A program made the position numbers and the translations under genes. Source: Artocarpus heterophyllus (lineage: Eukaryota; Streptophyta; Magnoliopsida; Rosales; Moraceae). Taken from it: a stretch of 64,000 bases of DNA. Numbering within the stretch: position 1 is the stretch's first letter; every line of letters begins with the position of its first letter. This document shows, one piece after another, positions 45,735-54,473 of the stretch. The notes under the pieces are model-generated. The model did not search any database and had not been told where the DNA came from. It saw nothing but the letters and a program-made list of their open reading frames with translations. The DNA lies in assembly GCA_025403435.1 (NCBI GenBank), contig CM046354.1, positions 41,923,779-41,987,778 on the forward strand, given 5' to 3'.

Positions 45735-46175
45735 TTGACATATCATGATGCAATGGAAGATTTTGAGAAGGAGAAATGGCTAGAGGCTATGAACTTTGAA
45801 ATGCAGTCCATGTACTCTAATTCAGTCTGGGAACTTATAGATCTACCTGAAGGGATAAAACCCATGGGTGCAAATGGATTTACAAGAAGAAAAGAGAAGT
45901 GGATGAGAAAGTTGAGTCATTCAAAGCTAGGCTTGTGGCAAAGGGTTATACCCAAAAGGAGGGAGTTAACTATGAAGAAACTTTCTCGCCTGTAACTGTG
46001 CTTAAATTCATTTAGATTCTTTTATCCATTGCTGTTTGTCTTGATTATGAGATATGGCAAATGACTATCAAGACTGCCTTTTTAAATGGCTATCTTGAGG
46101 AAAGCATTTATATGGTGTAACCAAAAGGGTTTGTAATCAAAAGTCAAGAGCAAAAAGTGTACAAGTTGCAGAGGT
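45735..46175 (+). pseudogene. Copia D reverse transcriptase, first part
   Basis: The open stretch 45735-45995 starts MTYHDAMEDFEKEKWLEAM and [13 protein letters not shown]; then a one-base shift moves the frame (the CKWIYK block is out of phase). Later blocks in the other frame include [18 protein letters not shown] and DYEIWQM. It stops at GAGGT (46171-46175), the insertion site of copy C, and continues at 55891. Confidence 0.8.
46171..46175. repeat. Target-site duplication of copy C, left
   Basis: GAGGT before TGTTGG; identical to 55891-55895. Confidence 0.9.
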
Positions 46176-48207
46176 TGTTGGAAACAAAGTGCGCAGAGGA
46201 ATTTTAAAAATTTTTCATCAAAGTAATTTTTAAAACACAAGTTTGACATGTTATATGTATAAATTAGACAGATCTTACTAACCTCTGTGTGCCAAAGAAC
46301 CTCCGCAACCTGTGTAGAGAAGTAACATTCCAGAAGAGCCTCAACCAACTGGTCTTCTTTGCTATTCTCTATCCACAACCAGAGTGAGTGTGGGCTCACA
46401 CGTACAGCTCTTCCACCAGTGACTCTCCTTCCAACCAATAGAGAGAACCCAAAGCTAGTGTTCATGATTTGTGAACAAAAGCTCCCAGGGAGTTTTTAGA
46501 TGCTCACTAGAAGAGTATCACTCTTAATCTCTCAATTGATCTGAGTAAATCATGAGACTCACTCCCTTTTCATAGTTATTGGTCCTGGGGTTAGTCCTTA
46601 TTAGATTAGGTTTCAAAAACTCGAAACATAATCAAGTTTGGATCAATATCTGATAAGATCAACGTGAAAATGCGCAATCTTATCTCTTGCTGATCGGCAA
46701 GCCAAACAGCCAGATCGGCAGGTCGAACAGGCCCCATCGGCAGGCCGAACACGTCATTCGGCAGGCCGAACTCTCGAGAAAAAATCTCTGCGAATCTTTT
46801 ATTTTCCACCTAAGATTCTAAAGGATAAAGTCTCAGTTTTGATTCAAATAACCCAATAGACAAGTTATCTGATCAAAAAAAAATTTATCAAGATAATCTC
46901 TAAGAAAATAAATCAATTCACATTAATTCTACAAGTTTATCTTGATCTATTTTTTCCAAAATTAAAACAACCGATAAACAGACAAGAATTATCTGATCGC
47001 AATAATTCAACAAGTTTATCTTGAACTAATTTCTTACAAAATTAATTCAACCAATAAACAGACATGATTTATTTGATTCTTACAAATTTTAAACCCATAT
47101 GATAAATCCGACATAAGTCACCAATTATTGGAAAAGCACGCCGTGTCGTTACAGGATTTTGTGAGCTAGCAAAGGGGACCAAAATGGACCTATAAAGTTC
47201 AAGCTCATGATAATTATGAAACCCAATATGCCAGATATACATTTCACAATTATCAACTCCAATGCTACTCCACTAAAAGCTTGGAGCTACACTCTCAAAC
47301 TTTATAGAATTACGAAGCTCGTGTAGATAAGTCTCTATGACATATCATAGTATATCGTATCCCCATATGATCATCCATAATCAGCTTAAGGACAAGTTCT
47401 GTCTTACCTTCCCGATTATTTTTATCTTACGTTCCATTGTCTCACCATTAGAAAACTTACCATCCAAAGATGGTATACCATTCGGTTACACCTATGTATC
47501 CAAATGGTTGAGCGCTCTATTTTTCCAATTACAGGACATTACATATAAGAGGATATCATTACTCCTAAAGAGGAGCTATGGATTCCATATCTATGAATAA
47601 CAAGTCTACGCTATCAAGAGTCATGCCTCCAACGTACCGGCGTGCATACCACTATTGAGATGTGGGTGTCACCCTTTGGCACATCAAAAGACACAAGTCG
47701 AGAGAACGGGCCCACTATTCATCTCAGGATTAAGATACAATACAAATGACTGTCTAAAGTGAATCAATTTGCCAAGATAGAATTATTAATCCAAATCAAT
47801 TCACTTTATATCCTGATCCAACACATCGTCACCTATGACAACGTGCCAGTGTTTCTATTCACGGAGTCCAACTCCGATGGTCAAGACAAACCATTTCCTT
47901 AAGGGATATAGACAACATAACAATCTTTACAAGAATAAAGCGCCCAACTTTATTCCGTCGATTGTGGATCATATGTTTTAGACCGTCACCCTAAGAATCG
48001 TGTCTTCCGCATAATCAGTCCATCATATGCCCAATTCTTAAGGTTTAGGCTAATAGTCTCAGACAACTGTTTGCTTATTATATATTCAACAAATATGAGC
48101 ATAAAGAGGACAAGATTTGGTATATATAAATGAATAAATTCTTTATTGATAAAAATGTCTCCAAAAACGTATTACATTTTTACTCCTTAGGACATGCATG
48201 TCTAACA
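46176..48207 (-). repeat. Copy C 3' LTR
   Basis: 2032 bp. Sense start TGTTAGACATGCATGTCC at 48207, sense end TTTGTTTCCAACA at 46176. The sense TATA box is mutated to TATGAAAA (46574-46567), where the 5' LTR has TATAAAAA. Confidence 0.9.
46691..46772. repeat. GC-rich palindrome array 11 (copy C 3' LTR)
   Basis: Four units: ATCGGCAAGCCAAAC, ATCGGCAGGTCGAAC, ATCGGCAGGCCGAAC and TTCGGCAGGCCGAAC, 20-24 bp apart. The last is a perfect palindrome with a 2 bp spacer. Confidence 0.85.
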
Positions 48208-48220
48208 ATCTCCCACTTGC
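48208..48220 (-). promoter_or_regulatory. Polypurine tract, copy C
   Basis: Sense GCAAGTGGGAGAT between the RNase H stop and the 3' LTR. Confidence 0.8.
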
Positions 48221-48221
48221 A

Positions 48222-49694
48222 CTAAGTGAGTAAATACAGCAAATTTTGCATCCCCATAGCTTCCACATGCCTCTTGAAGACTCTCCCAGTTAGTGTCTTC
48301 GTAAATGGATCAGCTAAATTGTCCTCTGACGCGATCTTGCACACCGTGACATGCCCGCCCTCAACGAAGTCCTTTATCACATGATACTTCCGATCAATAT
48401 GCTTACTCTTCTTGTGAAATCTTGGTTCCTTAGCATTAGCTACCACCGCACTGTTATCACAGTACAGTGATACCGCTTTATCCATACTAGGAACTACCTC
48501 AAGATCCCCAAGGAACTTGCAGAGCCACACTGCTTCTTTCGAAGCATCACTAGCCGCCACATACTCGGCCTCCAACATTGAATCCGAAGTGCAATCTTGC
48601 TTCGCACTTCTCCAACTGATGGCACCGCCACCTAGAGTAAACACAAACCCCAAAGTCAATTTCCTAGAATCCAGACAGGATTGAAAATCTGAATTAGTGT
48701 CTCCTAGAGGAGTTAAATCCTCACCCGAATACACAAGCATATACCCTCGAGTCCTTCTCAGGTACTTGAAAATATGCTTTACCGTAACCCAATGGTTCGA
48801 TCCTGGATTCGCCTGAAATCGACTTACAATCCTAACCGCATAGCTAATATCCAGTCGCGTGCAAAGCATGGCATACATGAGACTGCCCACTGCCGAAGCA
48901 TAAGGCACCTTCTTCATGTATTCTCTTTCTTCATAAGACTTTGGAGAGTTTTTCTTAGAAAGAGTAATTCTAGACCTAAATGGTTGCCCACCTTTCTTGG
49001 AATCCTGCATTGCAAACCTCCTGAGAATTTTATCTATGTAGCCAGCCTGTGACAAAGCTATCATTTTGTTCTTCCTATCCCGAAAGATCTGGATACCGAG
49101 AACAAAATTAGCCTCACCAAAGTCCTTCATGTCAAACTGCTTGGTCAACCATAATTTGACCGATGACAATGCCCCAACGTCATTGCCAATTAGCAGAATG
49201 TCATCCACACAGAGCAGTAGAAAAACCACCTTCCCATCCTGAATGTGTTTGTAAACACACGGTTCATCCACGTTTTGTGAGAACCCATAAGTCTTGATCA
49301 CTTGATTAAATCTTATGTTCCAAGAACGAGAAGCCTGCTTAAGTCCATAAATTGACTTTAGCAGCTTACAAACCTCAACCTCTTGACCCGCGACCTTGAA
49401 CCCGTCTGGTTGTTCCATATAAATGGACTCATCAAGATAGTCATTCAAAAAAGCCGTCTTGACATCCATCTGCCAAATCTCGTAGTCGAGAGCGGCAGCT
49501 ATGGACAAGAGAATCCGAATGGACTTAAGCATGGCTATAGGCAAAAAGGTTTCCTCATAGTCGATTCCTTCCTTTTGCGTATAACCCTTAGTTACCAGTC
49601 TAGCCTTAAAGGTTTCGACCTTTCCATCCACTCCTCTTTTCCTCTTGTAGATCCACTTACACCCTATGGGTTTTACCACTTTAGGAAGATCCAC
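48222..49694 (-). CDS. Copy C reverse transcriptase and RNase H (490 codons open)
   Basis: The longest frame in the window. RT, about residues 1-240: [51 protein letters not shown] (first catalytic Asp), LLKSIYGLKQASRSWNIRF and the active box reading LLCVDDILL. The two Asp are kept but the usual Tyr of YVDD is Cys. Connection and RNase H, about residues 260-490: YASAVGSLMYAMLCTRLD, HIFKYLRRTRGYMLVYS, DTNSDFQ (the family has YTDSDF, so Asp-Asn is shifted), MLEAEYVAASDASKEAVWL, YCDNSAVVANAKE and EDNLADPFTK. It ends just before the PPT. In sense, a TAG at a Trp codon just upstream (49699-49701 region) separates it from the rest of pol. Confidence 0.9.
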   Translation of the reverse strand: MDLPKVVKPIGCKWIYKRKRGVDGKVETFKARLVTKGYTQKEGIDYEETFLPIAMLKSIRILLSIAAALDYEIWQMDVKTAFLNDYLDESIYMEQPDGFKVAGQEVEVCKLLKSIYGLKQASRSWNIRFNQVIKTYGFSQNVDEPCVYKHIQDGKVVFLLLCVDDILLIGNDVGALSSVKLWLTKQFDMKDFGEANFVLGIQIFRDRKNKMIALSQAGYIDKILRRFAMQDSKKGGQPFRSRITLSKKNSPKSYEEREYMKKVPYASAVGSLMYAMLCTRLDISYAVRIVSRFQANPGSNHWVTVKHIFKYLRRTRGYMLVYSGEDLTPLGDTNSDFQSCLDSRKLTLGFVFTLGGGAISWRSAKQDCTSDSMLEAEYVAASDASKEAVWLCKFLGDLEVVPSMDKAVSLYCDNSAVVANAKEPRFHKKSKHIDRKYHVIKDFVEGGHVTVCKIASEDNLADPFTKTLTGRVFKRHVEAMGMQNLLYLLT

Positions 49695-49700
49695 AAGCTC

Positions 49701-50066
49701 CTAGAGCCGATTAGTCTCCATAGACTTCATCTCTATGTTCATGGCCTCTGTCCAGAGTCTTGAATCAACATCCTCTATAGCTTCTGCGTAAGTATAAGGA
49801 TCCCTGCCATGTTCATCTGGTTCAGCCAAGAAGACCTCCCCATTGAACATATACCTCTCAGGTTGACGCCCGATCCTCTCACTACGTTGAAGCCCCTGAG
49901 ATTGTTGTTCAGGTTTGTTTGGTTTTTCTACACCGATTAGAATGGTTTCGTTCGGTACCTCCAGAGTGAACGGATCACCCCTTAACTCCTCAAGCACCAC
50001 TTTGCTTCGAGGTTTAAAGTCGTCCATGTAACTCTCCTCAAGGAAAGTTGCATTAGTTGAAACCAC
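49701..50066 (-). CDS. Copy C integrase-RT linker, open piece
   Basis: 121 codons: MVSTNATFLEESYMDDF, KPRSKVVLEELRGDP, a low-complexity NKPEQQSQGLQRSERIGRQP stretch, FNGEVFLAEPDEHGRDPYTY, AEAIEDVDSRLWTEAMN and METNRL before the stop. It is the region between the integrase core and RT of copia pol, conserved with copy B. It is separated from the next piece upstream by TAA where B has GAA (Glu). Confidence 0.82.
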   Translation of the reverse strand: MVSTNATFLEESYMDDFKPRSKVVLEELRGDPFTLEVPNETILIGVEKPNKPEQQSQGLQRSERIGRQPERYMFNGEVFLAEPDEHGRDPYTYAEAIEDVDSRLWTEAMNIEMKSMETNRL

Positions 50067-50075
50067 GACTTTATT

Positions 50076-50400
50076 TTACTTTGGGTTATAAAAATAACCC
50101 CCTTTAGTCCCTTTTGGATATCCTACAAACACGCAAACTTCTGAACGTGCTTCCAACTTATTCGGATCCTTAAACAGGACATGAGTTGGACATCCCCATA
50201 TGCGAATATGGTTTAAGAATGTCTTCCATCTTGTCCACAACTCGTGAGGAGTTTTAGGGACCGATTTTGAAGGCACATTGTTCAAAAGATAACATGCGGT
50301 TTGTAGTGCATATCCCCAAAAGGATAAAGGCAATGATGAATAACTCATCATGGACCTAATCATGTCCAACAAAGTCCTATTCCTTCTCTCCGCTACGCCA
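50076..50400 (-). CDS. Copy C integrase, C-terminal side of the core
   Basis: 98 codons are open (50372-50076): [69 protein letters not shown] and [20 protein letters not shown]. Just upstream in sense, the [12 protein letters not shown] block with the catalytic Glu is readable. It follows a TAG at a Gln codon near 50406, also seen in the host copia-A at 14820-14822. Confidence 0.83.
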
Positions 50401-50405
50401 TTCTG

Positions 50406-50982
50406 CTATGGAGTGCCCGGCGCAGTCAAATGGGATAAAATCCCATTCTCTAACAAGTGTCCCAAGAAGTCATCAGAAAGGTATTCCCCACCTCGATCAG
50501 ATCGAAGTGCCTTTATGGGTCTACCCAATTGCTTTTCTACTTCAGCCCGAAACTCCCTGAACTTATCATAAGTTTCGCTTTTGTGGTGTATCAGGTACAC
50601 ATACCCTTGAGTAATCGTCAATAAAAGTGACGAAGTATTCATACCCTCCTCATGCCCGGATGTTCATCGGTCCGCAAACATCACTATGCACAAGTTCTAG
50701 AACCCCTTCGGCCCTATTGCCCTTAGACCCCTATGGTCTTTTGGTCATTTTACCCTCCAAACAAGATTCACATTGAGGTATAGATTCCACCTTTAAGTGA
50801 CTTAATGACCCATCCCGTACCAACCTTTGAATCCTATTCAGGTTAATATGGCCAAGGCGCAAATGCCAAAGATAAGTCTTATTAGAGTGAGAAGTTTTAA
50901 GTCTTTTTGAGTCATTATCATTTATCTCAGCATTAAGCAATAAGTCCATCTTAGGTTTGATAAAATATAGATTATTTTGCAT
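50406..50982 (-). pseudogene. Copy C GAG-pre-integrase and integrase core
   Basis: 50982-50731 gives YLWHLRLGHINLNRIQRL and CESCLEGKMTKRP. LVHSDVCGP-type sequence with the first Asp follows past 50730. A TGA at 50650-50652 replaces an Arg codon, exactly as in copy B. The frame resumes at 50642 with YVYLIHHKSETYDKFREF, then LRSDRGGEYLSDDF with the second Asp kept. Compared with copy B, the catalytic triad is complete; the damage is in the stops and a small deletion around 50610 (DDYSRY block shortened). Confidence 0.84.
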
Positions 50983-51102
50983 CTATCCAGAACAGATAAA
51001 AGATTTATTTTTACGAATCACCCCTTTTTCATTAAAAGATACCACGTAGGAGTCTTTATATAAAGAAGATACAGAAATTAAATTCCTTTTAAATTTAGGA
51101 AC

Positions 51103-51609
51103 TTAAAAACAATCTCGCAAAATTAAATTCCTATAATTATCAAAATAAAGATGGACATCTCCCACTGCTTCCGCTGAGACCAAGGATCCATCGCCCATCC
51201 GAAGCGTTAAGTCTTCACACAGCAAACTTCTTGTTTCTTTGAATCCCTGCAGAGAAACGCAAACATGATTAGTTGCACCGGAATCTATGACCCAGATGTC
51301 ACTGGATTCCTCAACCAAACAAGTTTCTAAATATAGAAGATCAAACCTACCTCCCTTGGAAAGGAAGTCCTTGCAATGCTTCTTTATATGCCGGACCTTA
51401 CCACAGAAGAAGCACTTAAGCTTCTTTGGGTTCTTCTTCTTCTTCTTCTTGCTCTTGGTAGTAGCAGGAATAGAAGACTTCCCGTTCTTCACTCGTTGCT
51501 TCTTTCCATTCCCAGAGTAAGGATTGGAACCAGAAGCAGCTACCATGTTGGCCTCACCACCAGCAGGAGACTCCCTGATCAGCTGTTTAAACTCCTGTAA
51601 CTGTTTCAT
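51103..51609 (-). CDS. Copy C nucleocapsid and protease, open piece
   Basis: 168 codons: the end of gag with MKQLQEFKQLIRES, a poly-Lys tract from a CTT repeat (KSKKKKKKNPKKLK), an intact zinc knuckle CFFCGKVRHIKKHC, then protease with WVIDSGATNHVC (catalytic D-S-G-A intact) and LRMGDGSLVSAEAVGDVHLY. Gag and protease share one frame here. The piece starts at a one-base insertion (about 51612), which throws it out of phase with upstream gag. The frame ends in the protease C-terminus. Confidence 0.88.
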   Translation of the reverse strand: MKQLQEFKQLIRESPAGGEANMVAASGSNPYSGNGKKQRVKNGKSSIPATTKSKKKKKKNPKKLKCFFCGKVRHIKKHCKDFLSKGGRFDLLYLETCLVEESSDIWVIDSGATNHVCVSLQGFKETRSLLCEDLTLRMGDGSLVSAEAVGDVHLYFDNYRNLILRDCF

Positions 51610-52171
51610 CAGTTTCTGTCAAGGTCATATCCCGTCTATTACTTAAATTAAAAGTAGCTCTAAACGGAATAAATTCCTTAGACAGAGTCTCAAAGACCAT
51701 AGTCATCTGAGTTTTAGCATCGATGTCGGCTCCATTGGTTTGAGCCTCAGCGAGGTAACCCATGACCAACATCATGTGCTCCTTTACAGATGTCCCCGGT
51801 CTCTATCTACAGTTTAAGAGCTTCTGAAGCGCCCCTTGCTACTTTGTTATGGCCTGGCCTCCAAAAATGTCCTCAAGATTATCCAAGATCTGCTTCGCAG
51901 TCTCATAATCCTGATGTTGAGCCTGCAGCACGATGTTCATGATAGCCATAACATAGCAGCGGGCCTGATCATTAGCATCTTTTCGGCGATCGTACGCTTG
52001 GAATTGCTCATTACTTGAGTCTCCCGTAGGCTCGGGAGGACAAGGGTTTGTCAATACATATTTCAGTTTCTCAAAGGATAGGACGATGTCCAGGTTCCGT
52101 TTCCAATCGTTATAATTCTCACCGGTTAATTGGTTTTTGTCAAGTGTCGATGATAAAGCATTTTTAGACAT
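51587..52171 (-). CDS. Copy C gag, N-terminal part
   Basis: The likely start is the ATG at 52171 (MSKNALSSTLDKNQLTGENY), because other copia-A copies become similar here. A longer frame opening at 52243 has no conserved upstream part. Capsid blocks: NDWKRNLDIVLSFEKLKYVL, ANDQARCYVMAIMNIVLQAQ and KQILDNLEDIFGGQAITK. Stops TAG at 51839-51841 and TAG at 51803-51805 interrupt. The frame then continues MMLVMGYLAEAQTNGADIDA, LSKEFIPFRATFNLSNRRD. The first stop is shared with the host copia-A, the second with copy B. Confidence 0.86.
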
Positions 52172-53866
52172 TTTCAATCTACAATAAAGAATCGTATACC
52201 AAACATAAGCAAACATATATAATAATTTAGTAAGATAACACAATCATGAAAAATCATACAAATTTGTTTATGTGTCAAAACCTTGAAAATATCACAACCT
52301 TACAACGATAATTCCCAACTCATAATTCAACAAGCTCCTAGGGGAGTCATGCCAAATTCAATCAGGAACACGGATCCCCTCCTGATTAATATATGCCATC
52401 CAGGACCCGTATGATCCAGCATATACTAATAATCGTTTCTTTGGCCATTAATTTTATTAACAGAGCTCCTAGGGGAGGTTAATAATAAAATTAACATGAG
52501 TGTAAAACCGCCGTTTCAATATTTTATCCATGATTTATAATCACCACCAAGGGGTGTGCAACCATAAATCATACTAAAATACCTTATCCTTTTAGAGATC
52601 CAATCTGGAACATGATAGAAATCCCTTCCTAGGGGTCGGGACCACCATGTTCTTCCTATGGACCAACGATGGAGGCTTTAGGTTCTCTCTTCGAAAACCT
52701 TCTACCACTCAATCTTTTGAAATCAAAGTTTTATTTTAAATTGTGCATGAACAATTTTAATATGAGCGGCACTCCCTATCCTATATGACATGTTATCAAT
52801 ATACATGGTAAATCATATTATAATGCAGACAAGCAAAGTAATCAAGCAAATCTACAAGCAAAATAATAATAACTGTAATATTATGGTTCCACCCTAGAGA
52901 ATAGGAAACTAAGATTACAAGAGAATAATCGAGACATTTGTCGATTCTTCATCATTGAATCCTCAAGCTATATACTTCTTCACGTAATATCCATCTTCAA
53001 GTCTTCAATCCCGTATGAATCGAATACTTCATATTTTCGGTCATATCCAATTTTAATGTTTCTCAGAATCATCCCAAAAATAAAATTAAAACTACATCGG
53101 AAAAAATTTCACCTTTTCTGGATACTTGGCAGCTCTCGGTCGGCAGGTTGATCTGGGTGATCGGCCTGCCAGTCATGCTTCATCGGCCTGCCGATCTAAT
53201 ACATCGGCCTGCCGATCCATGAAAGTTCGACCAACCGGCAAAGCACCCCAATTTCTGCCCCACTGTCGGCCTGCCAGACCACACGTCCGGCCTGCCAGAC
53301 CACACGTTTAGCCTGCCAATCTGTGACCATCGGCCTGCCGAACTGTGACGTCCGGCATGCCGACCGTGCAGTAATCACTTGTTCCAAAAAATACAATTTT
53401 AATGCAATTCATCAATTTTATTTTCAACAATTCAAAAACATAAAATTAGAGACTCAAGAAATACCTGGAGGCGCCATCATCTATCTCTAAGATCCGATTT
53501 CTCGTTTTGTCTTCTCCAAATAATCATTTAATTACAAAATTCTTACAAATTTAAAATTAAATAACAATTCCTAGACGGAGATGATAGTCCGCCATCTAAT
53601 TACATGAAAAATCTAGATACACATTCTAACCTCTAAGGAACCGTAACTGGTATGAATTAATTAATTAATAAATAATTAAACAATGATTTAATCAACCATA
53701 ATTAATTAATAAACATTCACCACATAATCCATGAAAACATATATGTTATAAAGAAACCTAGAGTGCCATCTCTCTATAAAATTCAATTCAAGCATAGGAG
53801 AGATTAAGATCACAAAATTTATGCATATAACATGATCACAAACTTGCAAATTTATGTAAAAACCAT
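52172..53866 (-). other. Copy C leader (5' untranslated region)
   Basis: About 1.7 kb with no conserved frame, holding CCTAGGGG motifs (52337-52344, 52468-52475, 52628-52635, degenerate near 52547) and the ten-unit GC array (53137-53367). Small + strand frames over the array are by-products of its composition. Confidence 0.8.
53137..53367. repeat. GC-rich palindrome array 12 (copy C leader)
   Basis: The largest array, with about ten units. ATCGGCCTGCCGAT occurs twice in a row (53181, 53203), then GTCGGCCTGCCAGAC, GTCCGGCCTGCCAGAC, ATCGGCCTGCCGAAC and GTCCGGCATGCCGACC. Most read GGCCTGCC on the + strand, that is GGCAGGCC in sense. About 500-730 nt downstream of the PBS. Confidence 0.85.
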
Positions 53867-53881
53867 GGCTCCGATACCAAT
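53867..53881 (-). promoter_or_regulatory. Primer-binding site, copy C
   Basis: Sense AATTGGTATCGGAGCC directly after the 5' LTR. It matches TGGTATCAGAGCC with one mismatch, complementary to the 3' end of plant initiator Met-tRNA. Confidence 0.88.
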
Positions 53882-54272
53882 TGTTGGAAACAAAGTGCGC
53901 AACAAAATTTTAAAAATTTTTCATCAGAGTAAATTCCAAAACACAAGTTTGCCATGTTATATGTATAAATTAGACAGATCTTACTAACCTCTGTGTGCCG
54001 AAGGACCTCCGCAACCTGTGTAGAGAAGTAACGTTCCAGAAGAGCCTCAACCAACTGGTCTTCTCTGCTATTCTCTATCCACAACTGGAGTGAGTGTGGG
54101 CTCACATGTACAGCTCTTCCACCGGTGACTCTCCTTCCAACCAATAGAGAGAACCCAAAGCTAGTGTTCGTGATTTGTGAACAAAAGCTCTCAGGGAGTT
54201 TTTAGATGCTCACTAGAAGAGTATCACTCTTAATCTCTCAATTGATCTGAGTAAATCATGAGACTTACTCCC

Positions 54273-54280
54273 TTTTTATA
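54273..54280 (-). promoter_or_regulatory. LTR TATA box, copy C 5' LTR
   Basis: Sense GCTATAAAAAGGGAG, the best TATA box among the copia-A LTRs here. The nearest edge of the GC array is 118 bp upstream. Confidence 0.72.
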
Positions 54281-54397
54281 GCTATTGGTCCTGGGGTCAA
54301 TCCTTATCAGATTAGGTCTCAAAAACTCGAAACAAAATCAAGTTCAGATCAATATCTTATAAGATCTGCGTGAAAACGCGTAATCTTATCTCTCGTT

Positions 54398-54473
54398 GTT
54401 CGGCCTACCGATCAGATCGGCAGGCCGAACAGGCCCCATCGGCAAGCTGAACACGTCATTCGGCAGGCCAAAC
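54398..54473. repeat. GC-rich palindrome array 13 (copy C 5' LTR, U3)
   Basis: Four units: TTCGGCCTACCGATC, ATCGGCAGGCCGAAC, ATCGGCAAGCTGAAC and TTCGGCAGGCCAAAC. The first unit is in the opposite orientation to the first unit of the 3' LTR (46691). Confidence 0.82.

Noticed and set aside
53126..53396. Arg/Ser-rich frames on both strands around 53126-53396
   Set aside because: They are by-products of the GC-rich array, which happens to lack stops on both strands.
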